A DNA stretch of 64,000 nt, taken from assembly GCA_947462335.1 (NCBI GenBank), contig OX381708.1:4278001-4342000 (forward strand), given 5' to 3'. Made by a program: the position numbers and the translations under genes. This document shows positions 32,068 through 44,236 of the stretch, piece by piece. How positions within the stretch are numbered: position 1 is the stretch's first letter; each line of letters opens with the position of its first letter. This DNA comes from Harmothoe impar (taxonomy: Eukaryota; Annelida; Polychaeta; Phyllodocida; Polynoidae). The notes under the pieces are model-generated. The model worked only from the letters and a program-made list of their open reading frames with translations. It was not told the DNA's origin and did no database searches.

Positions 32068-32436
32068 AAGCTGATTCCTGCACTTGATCCTGATGTTGAT
32101 ACTCTTAAAAACAACTCAGCAAAGGTCAATACTACACTTCAGCAAGCATCAAGACAAGCAGCAGCCTGTAATAATAATCAACTCTTTGAGGCTATAAGAC
32201 AACCTGACGGTTCACCCAGACCTCGTGCTCGGCAAAATCAAAGTGTCGGAAAAGAGCCGTTCACACCTCCATGGGATGTAATATCGGACACGTTTGATTT
32301 AATTGCGCTGTTGTTTACGATTGGATCGGCGCGGAGCTGTCGAGTGGCTAGCTCCATTCCTTCTATCAGAAAAAATAGAAAAACCAAAAAAATGGCCAAG
32401 CCCTTCGGGACTTTGGCCTATGCAGCAGAGATTTGA
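32068..32436 (+). other. U4 orphan open frame, 122 codons
   Basis: Same length and frame as U2 despite about ten base differences; no ATG near its start; unrecognised. Confidence 0.35.
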
Positions 32437-32717
32437 CTGTTTTGCTAGCTTCCGCCGGGATGAAAACTCGGTCCGGACCCGGCTCCCGGAGGCGTGGAGC
32501 ATATAGCGAGGAGCCGAAAGAGACCCCGGCCGGAAATCTTTCCGGTTTTACTATTCCCGGAGGTCCCAGAAAGTTAGTTGACAGACACCAGTGTAGAGGA
32601 ACACATTCTTAACCGTAATTTTCGTCAATGAATGAAATTTTGTTTTGCAGAATGAAAGAATGAGTGCATCTGAAGTTTGTTGTAACCTTTGTGTACGTCT
32701 ATTTGTAGGTGGCCAAG

Positions 32718-34145
32718 ATGTCGGCCTACGACGAGGCCTACCTGGAGGGTGACCTTGAGGCGGAGGAGACGCTGGAGGAGAGCCTGTTTGAGGTCATCTT
32801 TAGGAACGACCTGGAGGCGGCCACGTTGCTGGTGACACAGAGTGACGTGGACGTGAGTCGGCCTAACGGGCGTGGTAAGACCATGCTGGGGCTGGCCGTG
32901 GAACACGAGCACGTGCCCATGGTGCGGATGTTGATGGAGAACGGGGCAGACATCAACCAGCCCAGTTTCTGCAGCAACGACTACAGCTTCCAGACCCCCG
33001 TGGTGACGGCCGCCCGCATCCAGCACGAGGAGCTGCTCACCATGTTCCTCACCCAGAAGTGTGAGCTGGACCGGGGGGCCGGCAAGGACGGCAAGTCGGC
33101 CCTCCAGTGGGCCGCCAGTCACGGTAACCTGGGCATGATAAAGGTGCTGTACGCGGCCGGGGCCGACGTCAACTGGACCGGTCCCTTCTGCAACACGGCC
33201 CTGCACTACGCCACTATAGCCAACAAGCCCGACATCGTCCAGTGGTTGCTGGAGAAGGGGGCGGAGGTGACGGTGAACGGGGAGGGGCGGTCTGCACTGC
33301 ACATCGCGTGTGTCAAGGGCTACTCTGACATCATGAAGCAGCTGCTGCTGGCACGCTGCGAGGTGGACAGCTACGACTCGTTCGGCTTCAGCCCGTTCAG
33401 CCTGGCCTGTCTGCGCGGCCACCTGGACATGGTGCGGGACCTGATGCAGCACGCCCGGCCCGGCACCAAGTACAACATGGAGGACGCCCTGCACCGCGCC
33501 GCCGAGTGCGGCCATCTCGAGGTGCTCGAGTTCCTCATTCACAAAGGGGCCGACGTCAACTCTGTCAACAGCAGCGGGGAGTCGGCCTTGTCCATCGCGG
33601 CGCGCGGCCAGCCCGTGTCGGTCAAGCTGCTGCTGGAGAACAAGGCGGTGATCAACGTGGTGGACAAACGCGGCTACAGCCCCTTACAACACGCCATCCT
33701 GCGGGAGCAGATCGACGTGGCCGTGTGCCTCATCAAGCACGGCTCCAACCTGCACACCACCTCCTCCCTCATAGACTCTCCCCTACAGAGCGGCTACTCC
33801 ACCTCCAACCCCCTGCTCATCAAGTGCCTCATCGACGCCGGCGTCACCCTCAGCACAGAGAAGTGGTTCACCGTCTACGCCTGTCAGACCAAGCTGTGGG
33901 AGCTGGACTTTCAGTACAACTCCCTGCGCTACCGCCACACCATCGACGCCCAGCGCGACGTGTGGCAGTGGGTGATGGGTAAGATCGGCAAGCCCCGCTC
34001 CCTGCTCGAGTCCTGCCGCACCGCCGCCCGCACCCAGCTCGTCACCTCCTCGGGCGGCAGGAGCATCCTGGCCAACATAGACCAACTCCCCCTGCCTACC
34101 GCCCTCAAGAAATATCTTGCCCTCGAGGATTATTTCCGGATCTGA
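32718..34145 (+). CDS. U5 ASB protein (475 aa)
   Basis: ATG at 32718 after TCTATTTGTAG; TGA at 34143-34145. All repeats and the SOCS box are open. Differences from the majority: Met141Ile in ankyrin repeat 3 and Arg394Trp in the segment between the ankyrin and SOCS domains. Upstream minisatellite and TATA candidate (in U4) are present. Confidence 0.92.
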   Translation: MSAYDEAYLEGDLEAEETLEESLFEVIFRNDLEAATLLVTQSDVDVSRPNGRGKTMLGLAVEHEHVPMVRMLMENGADINQPSFCSNDYSFQTPVVTAARIQHEELLTMFLTQKCELDRGAGKDGKSALQWAASHGNLGMIKVLYAAGADVNWTGPFCNTALHYATIANKPDIVQWLLEKGAEVTVNGEGRSALHIACVKGYSDIMKQLLLARCEVDSYDSFGFSPFSLACLRGHLDMVRDLMQHARPGTKYNMEDALHRAAECGHLEVLEFLIHKGADVNSVNSSGESALSIAARGQPVSVKLLLENKAVINVVDKRGYSPLQHAILREQIDVAVCLIKHGSNLHTTSSLIDSPLQSGYSTSNPLLIKCLIDAGVTLSTEKWFTVYACQTKLWELDFQYNSLRYRHTIDAQRDVWQWVMGKIGKPRSLLESCRTAARTQLVTSSGGRSILANIDQLPLPTALKKYLALEDYFRI

Positions 34146-36933
34146 GGAATGCATCAGGAAGAACGCTCTGTGGTTGAGACGTTTGGCCAAGACAAAAAGA
34201 CGCTGTATGAGGTGAAGTGGATCTCCTTTACCTGAAACAGCTCTTATTAGTTTTGGTCTGAAGTTTGTTGGTTTGGAAAATGACAGAATGTGTTGTTGTA
34301 CGATTGATGAAGCCTGTAAAATGTTTGAATACTGCCTTTGTGATGTGTAAGAGGTAGGTATAATGTTAGCACTTCATGAGCACCATGCCATCCTGAAGAG
34401 TTAAATAGATTTCAGTAGCAGGGCATTACATTGAACATGTTTAACATTTTTAGAACTAAAATATGTTCATATATAAACAACTCAGGACGTATTTCTATCC
34501 AATGTAAGTTCACACAATGTAGTCACACAATGTAAGCCAAAATTATTTGATCTGGTCATCAATTTTGCCAGATGACTAAGCTATAGTAAACACGTCTGTC
34601 CATTTGTATCTTATTTTCACCACAACATCATTATTACAGTGGCAAACCGTGTATGCTTAAACTTGTGATTACGTGCCGCAGGTCAGATATTACAGAATAC
34701 TAATCTAATTCACCATGACTTCATTCAACAGGCTGCACACATAGGGACTTACAAATACCAGAAATGACCTGGGTACCTTTTCTTGTCAGTGCCATGGGAA
34801 GTTACCAGAGACTTATTGCCATATATCCAGGTGCACTTCTGATTCCTAGTGGGAATCTGCAATTTGATGCTTGTATGAAATCTCAAAAAGGGGACATGTA
34901 AATCACAGGATGACGATGACCCCTGGCCATACCACACGACTGTCATGTCAGCTCATGTCAATATGCGCTTTCCTGTGATATGTCAAATCTGAAAGATGTG
35001 ATTCATGTCGCTTTGCTTTACATCTAACAAGAGTATAGAAATATAACCAATTCATAGCGTCTGGAATACTGCAAAAGTGGACAAATCAGTCAGAAAAAGA
35101 ATTATCATGTTATAATATGGAACATTTATTGCATTAAGTTTATGGAAGATGGCTATGTTATTTGTATGTATACTGGTGAGGTTATCATGAGGTACCCTTG
35201 TTCAGGAAGGCATGACAAGCCTTGGGGTGGAGAGTTCTGTAAAGACTATTCAATATGCGTATTATCAAAGGGTACTCATAAAAGAACAGTATTCATTGAA
35301 TGTTCAACTTTCTTTAGATGTAAGGTTTTCAAGATTTAATATGTCTGGATGTTCCTTTGTTCATATTTGAACAGCTAGACAGAAAGGATGAGCCATGCCA
35401 ACATCTTTATAATTTGACTTTAGATAAAGCACACAGGTATCCAGTGGAGATCCTTTCTGCTCGGCGGATGCACATATTCAGCTTGCTGAATTATGAAAAG
35501 GTGTAAGGTGGGTTAAGATGTCTTATGTTTTCTGGGACATGTGGATGGTGAGAGACTAGGATATTGAGTTTTATTTATAAATGCCTGTATTATAGTGTAT
35601 ATATCATGTGAGTAGTCTACCAGTAAGGTATAGGATGCACTTTAGAAGCTGATGACGGTTGATCTTACTCTTTAAGACACAAACTAACTTGCTAGTACTG
35701 TGTTGATGGATCATACTGGCCCTTCGGCTGTAGCGCCGCAATAACACATGAATCAGAGCACACCAGGATACACAATGTGTGTCACAAGTATAATGAAGAC
35801 CTCATGATTTAACAGTGATGAAAACAAAACGAGTAAGTGAAATGCATTTTTTTATATGTACCATGAAAAGATCAATTGAATAGAAAAATGTATATATTTC
35901 TAAAAAGAAAGTGACACGAGAAGACTATGGAACCACCCTTTATTATTTGATTCAGAATAAGGCTTAATGTACATATACCATAAGCTAGAGACAACAGAGA
36001 TTTTGTTACCACTGTACAATAAACATTATTACCAGGCTTGCTGTTTCTTTTGTCCGTAAATGATTATCTAAAAAATAGTATGGAGATCTCTTAAGTGGAG
36101 TAAGAAGATCACCCCATAGCACAGAATACAGAAACACTATTACTTTGATACAAATTTTGTATGTAGATATACCAATAAGAAGACCACACAGTGCACTACC
36201 AGGTAAGTTTCTGATCCGTATGAAAGATTTGATCAATCCATGGTTATTATTTCTATAATATATTTTGAACATCTTCACAAGGTGATTTTGGTATTATATA
36301 CCAGTAGTTCTGTTATCAATCAGTCAATATACGTACCTGAAATGAACACATCTTTTCTAAATCACTCAGTTTATTCATATATATGATACAGTATGGAAGA
36401 GACCATCATCTCAGTAACATCTCATCACATTTTTTCTAAAGCCTGGTGCATAGTGTGGCAATGAATTCTTTTCATATACAGTGTATATTATAGACATGAG
36501 ATGTGTTAAATATCACTATAAGTTATCAAATAATACACAGCGGAATGTAATATAACTTGGTCTGTTCAAGCGATACTGATGGCTCCCGATTCAATATAAC
36601 AAAGACACACCAAAAAAGAAGAATTTTGAAAAAATGATGGGAGTGAGCAAAAATATTTTTTTCTTAAACATAAATTTCATGAGTTAACAGGTGATTCCAT
36701 CTGGCAAGAAAGCATAATTTAATCTCAAACTCCTGTAATTAGTAAAGTCTTTCACATATACAAGACTTTCTAATACTGATTTGACCAATGTGCTCTGAGG
36801 TCACATGCATAAGAAATGGCATGGTATGTTTTGCAGGTCAATATTAGTTCACACACACCTACATTTACCAGTATATATGCAAGTCTAGTTCTGGGGACAT
36901 ATTGCATAATTTAAGCCTGCAATATGATACAGG
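34146..36933. other. U5 spacer between ASB and DUF6314-like genes
   Basis: Has the U4-type 10-bp deletion near 34,700 but keeps the DUF6314-like 3' region that U4 lost, a combination that suggests recombination. Short unrecognised frames at 34749-34946 (-), 35142-35339 (+) and 36006-36278 (-). Confidence 0.55.
35963..36054 (+). repeat. U5 92-bp direct repeat, copy A
   Basis: Same element as 3110-3201. Confidence 0.85.
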
Positions 36934-37650
36934 CTAGGATAGCTTCTTCACATAGTTTGTCTCAATAGAGTAGGACTTGTGAGGTCCCGTGACCGTCCAG
37001 CAGATAGAGAACCCAGCCTGGTCCTGTATAGAGAACTCTCCCTCGTACACGTCAGGGTCACAGTAATGGGTGCACTGAGAGCGCACTGCGCCCAGCTCCC
37101 CCTGGCCACCCTCGTCTACATCCGGGAACCTCAGGTCATGGAAGTGCTGCCCGGGGCTGAAGCAGCAGCTGAGGGGGCTGCCCGGCACTGTGTACGGATC
37201 CAGCACCGCTGCTGACCGGTCCTTAGCGCTGCAGTGGTACACCCTGATCTCCGTAGCCAGCGACTGGTCAGCGCCTGCCCCTGGGAAGCAGTAGAGGTAC
37301 TGGCGGTTAACGAGTGTTGCGGGGCTCAGGTCTGACTCGTGGTTGTTCAACATGCCCTGTTCTCGGTACAACAAAGATGGCTGCTTCACCTGCTGCTGTT
37401 GTTGCCTGCTGGGCGACTCCCTCACTACTGCACTGCCCTCCTCTGGCGCCTGCCCCTTACCCACCCCTGCCGGACTGGTCCAATCAGGCTCGGGGGTGTC
37501 AGGAGTGCAGACCCAGGGGATGAAGGAGGCCTGCCCGCTGCTGATGGAGGCCAGGAGGCGGTGTGGGGGCTGCAGCGTGCACACCTGTCGCTTGAACGTC
37601 CACAGGCCGTGGAAGTACGCCCACAGCCTGCCCCCCGCCATGCTCTCCAT
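36934..37650 (-). CDS. U5 DUF6314-like protein, intact (238 aa)
   Basis: ATG at 37650-37648 after the CTTTCAG acceptor; ends KKLS then TAG. All motifs listed for U1 are present, including H-x-C-xx-D-x-Y and W-T-V-T-GPHK. The linker has one 20-residue repeat (VGKGQAPEEG). Ser136 of U1 is Arg here (EIRVYHC). Confidence 0.8.
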   Translation of the reverse strand: MESMAGGRLWAYFHGLWTFKRQVCTLQPPHRLLASISSGQASFIPWVCTPDTPEPDWTSPAGVGKGQAPEEGSAVVRESPSRQQQQQVKQPSLLYREQGMLNNHESDLSPATLVNRQYLYCFPGAGADQSLATEIRVYHCSAKDRSAAVLDPYTVPGSPLSCCFSPGQHFHDLRFPDVDEGGQGELGAVRSQCTHYCDPDVYEGEFSIQDQAGFSICWTVTGPHKSYSIETNYVKKLS

Positions 37651-38207
37651 GCTGAAAGGTACAAAGCAATGTATATCTTTGTGTGGTTTGTTTTAGCAAT
37701 ATTTGATATTTTAGGCAAGCCAAAACAAAGTGAAAGTTTTCATAATGTTTAGCTGTACACACCTAAACAAATTTAGGGCATTGGGCATGGCAAAATTGCC
37801 AACTTGGGTCAACTCATGATACAAATAAGGGTATAACACATTCAAGCATTATATGCAGCCCTTTAAGGGTTAATAAAATTCGGTATAGTTGTTGCCTTCA
37901 TTGTCTGTCTCCCTAATTTTGTCACATTACTGACTGGGGGTAGATGTTTGACAATGTATCTATAGACGTGAAAGTAATCATGGTAGTGGCTACTCCGTCA
38001 TGTGGATACCCATGGTATTAGTGCTGCCCCCTCCCCTGGACCGTGCCAGCCCCACAAAGGGTGTGACTATTTCTTGACAACAAGGGGGGCCCATGTATCC
38101 TAACAACAGGGTGTAGTGCATTAGTTAATGCACTATGCAGCCCTTAAGAGGTTAAAGCAGCACTATCAACTACACTAGATGTGGTTGTGTAAGGCGTTGA
38201 CTACCTG

Positions 38208-38299
38208 CTTAATGTACATTTACCATTAGTTAGAGACAGAAGAGATTTTGTTACCACTGTACAATGAACACCATTACCAAGCTTGCTGTTCATTTTGTC
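38208..38299 (+). repeat. U5 92-bp direct repeat, copy B
   Basis: Partner of 35963-36054; the internal AATAAA is AATGAA here. Confidence 0.85.
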
Positions 38300-38514
38300 T
38301 TTACTTTATGATACTATGCTGGATGAACAATATAAAGACATGTTCTGCTCCGGGTGAGATTGTGGTGCCATCTAGAGGGATAGAGCCCAGATAGAGCAGT
38401 GAGACTGTGGTGGGGGATATGCTTGCATTGGTGCAGCACACTGTGCTTAAAGGGTTAACTTGTTGTTAAATGACCACTCCCTGAATTTATCAAATTGGAT
38501 GAAATAAAAATAAA

Positions 38515-39045
38515 AACATGTTTCTTTCAAAATTCAAAGTTCCCTGAAAAGAAGAGATAAGGGGCTACAATGGCAGATGCAGCCACAGTATCTAAAAGCG
38601 ATAATAAGGCAGGGGAGGCGCAAATACGCAAATTTTCGGCACTCGGAAAGTGGAACAATATGTTAAAAATCATGTCTGAGAAAACTCTCATTTCCTCAGC
38701 TGTTTACCAGCCGATTTTCGAAATTCAAAGTTTCCTGGAAATAGGAGATTCAGGGCTACAAGTGCATATGCAGCCACAGCGCCCAGAGGTGATAAGAAGG
38801 CCGGGGCAAGCGTAGAAACGCAAATTTTCGGCACTCGGAAATAGTGAAAAAAGTTGTTAAAATCATTTCTAAGAAAAGTTTCATTTCCTCAGCTGTTTAC
38901 CAACCGATTTTCGAAATTCAAAGTTTCCTGGAAAGAGGAGATTCAGGACTACAACCCCCAATGCAGCCACAGTGTCCACAGGCCATCAAAAGGCCGGCGC
39001 GGACGACGATACGCAAATTTTCGGCACTCGGAAATTGTGAAAAAA
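38515..39045 (+). repeat. U5 tandem array, period about 190 bp (about 2.8 copies)
   Basis: The first copy lacks its left end (CATGTTTCTTTCAAAATTC joins across the missing CAGCTGTTTACC); two full copies follow. Confidence 0.85.
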
Positions 39046-39189
39046 GCTCTAATGTAGGCTAGAGAAGGCATCCATCTATCCTGGCAGATTACAGCAGCCA
39101 AAGACAAAGTGCTGTGACTTACTGTTAGCTAGGAGTGGTGTGTGAAGAGGGGCAAGTGTGTTTTTGGTTGTTTGTTGCTGTGGGAGATG

Positions 39190-39269
39190 ATGAGAAGACT
39201 GTGGCCAAGTTTGGTGTGGGGTGAGGGTCATGAGAAGACTGTGGCCAAGTTTGGTGTGGGGGGTGAGTG
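39190..39269 (+). repeat. U5 40-bp doublet
   Basis: Two copies, period 40. Confidence 0.85.
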
Positions 39270-39853
39270 AGTGCATAATTAGGGAAAGAATCAGTCTGCA
39301 GTGAATACCAGATGAGTTCTGAGTGGTCTAAATAGTTTGGTATTTTTTTTGAAATTGTGTTAGAGATGACAAAGGAGCCAGAATCAATTATCATCATCAT
39401 GAGAGACCTATATAAGCATTGCTGTTTGTTGTGAAGGAATTCTTTGGGGGCCATTTGGGTTGGGTCAGAAATTAAATGATTCAATTCCAAGATGGCTGAC
39501 CATGCAGGTTTGTTGACATGATTCTGTGACCAGCATACTATTATGTAGGTGGATGGGTGGATATTGATTAGGAAAGATTTAATTATATGACCTCTGTCTA
39601 TTGTTAGTGTGAGAGGTTGCTAGTCTTTCTTGATCTTGATGTAAAAGTACAGATAAAACATGTCTTGTTCAAAAAAGGCCTTTGGCTTTTCAGACCAAAT
39701 TTTTTCAAGATCACTGTTATGGATTATGTCATGTTACACAAGTCGTGGCCAGGTTCCCCATGACCCCAGTGATAGCTTGATCACTTTTTTGGTTCATAGT
39801 ATAAAAAGAACTTATCCTAGTGGAAAACCCATTTGAAGCTATTTCCTTTACAG

Positions 39854-40006
39854 GTGTCTTCCAGCCTGAACTCAAGCGCTGGTGTGACAAGCAACTCGTC
39901 TTGATCCATAACCGGTGTGTGGAGGGAGGGGATGGTTGCCTCTTGTGGACGGGGGCAGCAAGCGGCAAAGGTAAAGACAATAGATACGGCGTGAAGGCTG
40001 TTACTA
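39854..40006 (+). pseudogene. U5 nuclease exon remnant
   Basis: Runs from the TTTACAG acceptor to GVKAVT (about 40006), then a deletion of about 1 kb joins it to the sequence just upstream of ASB (CCTAGGTTCCGGCGGG). The frame stops at 40009-40011 (TAG). The catalytic region, minisatellite, TATA candidate and orphan frame are all missing. The breakpoint differs from that of U3, so the two deletions look independent. Confidence 0.8.
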
Positions 40007-40280
40007 CCTAGGTTCCGGCGGGATGAAAACTCGGTCCGGACCCAGCTCCCGGAGGTGTGGAGCATATAGCTAGGAGCCGAAAGAGACCCCGGCCGGAAAT
40101 GTTTCCGGTTTTACTATTCCCGGAGGTCCCCGAAAGTTAGTTGACGGACACAGGTGTAGAGAAACACATTCTTAACCGCGATTTTTGTCAGTGAATGAAA
40201 TTTTGTTTTGCAGAATGAAAGAATGAGTGCATCTGAAGTTTGTTGTAACCTTTGTGTACGTCTATTTGTAGGTGGCCAAG
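40007..40280. other. U5 region upstream of U6 ASB
   Basis: About 270 bp only, from the deletion joint to the ASB start. No promoter motif seen; the TCTATTTGTAG acceptor remains at about 40271. Confidence 0.6.
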
Positions 40281-41709
40281 ATGTCGGCCTACGACGAGGC
40301 CTACCTGGAGGGTGACCTTGAGGCGGAGGAGACGCTGGAGGAGAGCCTGTTTGAGGTCATCTTTAGGAACGACCTGGAGGCGGCCACGTTGCTGGTGACA
40401 CAGAGTGACGTGGACGTGAGTCGGCCTAACGGGCGTGGTAAGACCATGCTGGGGCTGGCCGTGGAGCACGAGCACGTGCCCATGGTGCGGATGTTGATGG
40501 AGAACGGGGCAGACATCAACCAGCCCAGTTTCTGCAGCAACGACTACAGCTTCCAGACCCCCGTGGTGACGGCCGCCCGCATCCAGCACGAGGAGCTGCT
40601 CACCATGTTCCTCACCCAGAAGTGTGAGCTGGACCGGGGGGGCCGGCAAGGACGGCAAGTCGGCCCTCCAGTGGGCCGCCAGTCACGGTAACCTGGGCAT
40701 GATGAAGGTGCTGTACGCGGCCGGGGCCGACGTCAACTGGACCGGTCCCTTCTGCAACACGGCCCTACACTACGCCACTATAGCCGACAAGCCCGACATC
40801 GTCCAGTGGTTGCTGGAGAAGGGGGCGGAGGTGACGGTGAACGGGGAGGGGCGGTCTGCACTGCACATCGCGTGTGTCAAGGGCTACTCTGACATCATGA
40901 AGCAGCTGCTGCTGGCACGCTGCGAGGTGGACAGCTACGACTCGTTCGGCTTCAGTCCGTTCAGCCTGGCCTGTCTGCGCGGCCACCTGGACATGGTGCG
41001 GGACCTGATGCAGCACGCCCAGCCCGGCACCAAGTACAACATGGAGGACGCCCTGCACCGCGCCGCCGAGTGCGGCCATCTCGAGGTGCTCGAGTTCCTC
41101 ATCCACAAAGGGGCCGACGTCAACTCTGTCAACAGCAGCGGGGAGTCGGCTTTGTCCATCGCGGCGCGCGGTCAGCCCGTGTCGGTCAAGCTGCTGCTGG
41201 AGAACAAGGCGGTGATCAACGTGGTGGACAAACGCGGCTACAGCCCCTTACAACACGCCATCCTGCGGGAGCAGATCGACGTGGCCGTGTGCCTCATCAA
41301 GCACGGCTCCAACCTGCACACCACCTCCTCCCTCATAGACTCTCCCCTACAGAGCGGCTACTCCACCTCCAACCCCCTGCTCATCAAGTGCCTCATCGAC
41401 GCCGGCGTCACCCTCAGCACAGAGAAGTGGTTCACCGTCTACGCCTGTCAGACCAAGCTACGGGAGCTGGACTTTCAGTACAACTCCCTGCGCTACCGCC
41501 ACACCATCGACGCCCAGCACGACGTCTGGCAGTGGGTGATGGGTAAGATCGGCAAGCCCCGCTCCCTGCTCGAGTCCTGCCGCACCGCCGCCCGCACCCA
41601 GCTCGTCACCTCCTCGGGCGGCAGGAGCATCCTGGCCAACATAGACCAACTCCCCCTGCCTACCGCCCTCAAGAAATATCTTGCCCTCGAGGATTATTTC
41701 CGGATCTGA
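40281..41709 (+). pseudogene. U6 ASB gene with one-base frameshift
   Basis: ATG at 40281. A G run of 7 (40636-40642) replaces the run of 6 in all other units, at codons 119-120. The frame then diverges (GGRQGRQVGPPVGRQSR) and stops at 40691, leaving two ankyrin repeats. The rest of the gene is open in the correct frame to TGA at 41709, with Asn169Asp, Arg247Gln and Arg413His. This could be a real null allele or a homopolymer sequencing/assembly error; nothing else in the copy is broken. Confidence 0.85.
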
Positions 41710-44236
41710 GGAATGCATCAGGAAGAACGCTCTGTGGTTGAGACGTTTGGCTAAGACAAAAAGACGCTGTATGAGGTGAAGTGGATCTCCTTTACCTGTA
41801 ACAGCTCTTGTTAGTTTTGGTCTGAAGTTTGCTGGTTTGGAAAATGACAGAATGTGTTGTTGTACAATGGATGAAGCCTGTAAAATGTTTGAATACTGCC
41901 TTTGTGATGTGTAAGAGGTAGGTATAATGTTAGCACTTCATGAGCACCATGCCATCCTGAAGAGTTAAATAGATTTCAGTAGCAGGGCATTACATTGAAC
42001 ATGTTTAACATTTTTAGAACTAAAATATGTTCATATATAAACAACTCAGAATGTATTTCTATCCAATGTACTAAGATCTATCTTTACATTAACTTTTCAG
42101 TCATGGACCGAATACAATTACGTTCACACAATGTAGTCACACTATATCAGCCAAAAGTATTTGATCTGGACATCAATTTTGGCAGATGACTAAGCTATAG
42201 TAAACACGTCTGTCCATTTGTATCTTATTTTCACCACAACATCATTATTACAGTGGCAAACTGTGTATGCTTAAACTTGTGATAACGTGCCGCAGGTCAG
42301 ATATTACAGAATACTTTGTGCGTGTCATCTAATTCACCATGACTTCATTCGACAGGCTGCACACATAGGGACTTACAAATACCAGAAATGACCTGGGTAC
42401 CTTTTCTTGTCAGTGCCATGGGAAGTTACCAGAGACTTATTGCCATATATCCAGGTGCACTTCAGATTCCTAGTGGGAATCTGCAATTTGATGCTTGTAT
42501 GAAATCTCAAAAAAGGGACATGTAAATCACAGGATGACGATGACCCCTGGCCATACCACACGACTGTCATGTCCGCTCATGTCAATATGCGCTTTCCTGT
42601 GATATGTCAAATCTGAAAGATGTGATTCATGTCGCTTTGCTTTACATCTAACAAGAGTATAGAAATATAACCAATTCATAGCATCTAGAATACTGCAAAA
42701 GTGGACAAATCAGTCAGAAAAAGAATTATCATGCTATAATATGGAACATTTACTGCATTAAGTTTATGGAAGATGGCTATGTTATTTGTATGTACACTGG
42801 TGAGGTTATCATGAGGTACGCTTGTTCAGGAAGGCATGACAAGCCTTGGGGTGGAGAGTTCTGTAAAGACTATTCAATATGCGTATTATCAAAGGGTACT
42901 CATAAAAGAACAGTATTCATTGAATGTTCAACTTTCTTTAGATGTAAGGTTTTCAAGATTTAATATGTCCGGATGTTCCTTTGTTCATATTTGAGCAGCT
43001 AGACAGAAAGGATGAGCCATGCCAACATCTTTATAATTTGACTTTAGAAAAAGTAAACAGCCATCCAGTGGAGATCCTTTCTGCCTGCCGGATGCACATA
43101 TTCAGCTTGCTGAATTATGATAAGGTGTAAGGTGGGTAAAGATGTCTTATGTTTTCTGGGATATGTGGATGGTGAGAGACTAGGATATTGAGTTTTATTT
43201 ATAAATACCTGTATTATAGTGTATATATCATGTGAGTAGTCTACCAGTAAGGTATAGGATGCACTAAGTCTTTAGAAGCTGATGACAGTTGATCTTACTC
43301 TTTAAGACACAGACTAACTTGCTAGTACTGTGTTGATGGATCATACTGGCCCTTCGGCTGTAGCGCCGCAATAACACATGAATCGGAGCACACCAGGATA
43401 CACAATGTTTGTCACAAAATATAATGAAGACCTCATGATTTAACAGTGATAAAAACAAAACGAGTAAGTAATTTGCATTTTTTACATGTACCATGAAAAG
43501 ATCAATTGAATAGAAAAATGTATATATTTCTAAAAAGAAAGTGACACGAGAAGACTATGGAACCACCCTTTATTGTTTGATTCAGACTAAGGCTTAATGT
43601 ACAGATACCATTAGCTAGAGACAACAGAGATTTTGTCACCACTGTACAATAAACATCATTACCAGGCTTGCTGTTTCTTTTGTCCGTAAATGATTATTTA
43701 AAAAATAGTCTGGAGATCTCTTAAGTGGAGTAAGAAGTTCAGCCCATAGCCCAGTATACAGAAACATTATTACTTTGATACAAATGTTGTATGTAGATAT
43801 ACCAATAAGAAGACCACACAATGCACTACAAGATAAGTTTCTGACCCGTATGAAAGATTTGATCAATCCATGGTTATCATTTCTATAAGATAATGTGAAC
43901 ACCTTCACAAAGTAGTTTTGTTATTAATCAGTCAATATACGTACCTGAAATGAACACATCTTTTCTAAATCACTCAGTTTATTCATATTCATGATACAGC
44001 ATGGAAGCGAGCATCATCTCAGTAACATCTCATCACAGTTTTTCTAAAGCCTGGTGCATAGTGTGGCAATGAATTCTTTTCATATAGAGTGCCACAGAGG
44101 TCACATGCATAAGAAATGGCATGGTATGTTTTGCAGGTCAATGTTAGTTCACACACACCTACATTTACCAGTATATATGCAAGTCTAGTTAATTTGGGGG
44201 CAAATTACATAATTTAAGCCTGCAATATGATACAGG
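41710..44236. other. U6 spacer between ASB and DUF6314-like genes
   Basis: Contains a 50-bp block (about 42069-42118, starting CTAAGATCTATC) shared only with U8. It lacks several hundred bp near 44,090, a deletion also shared with U8. Short unrecognised frames at 42373-42570 (-), 42766-42963 (+) and 43636-43908 (-). Confidence 0.55.
43593..43684 (+). repeat. U6 92-bp direct repeat, copy A
   Basis: Same element as 3110-3201. Confidence 0.85.

Larger units (their letters stand above)
37651..39853. other. U5 spacer between DUF6314-like and nuclease genes
   Basis: Noncoding. Lacks GGGAGTGTTC and a further block near 37,815 (ACTCATGATACAAATAAGGG) relative to U1. Confidence 0.55.
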
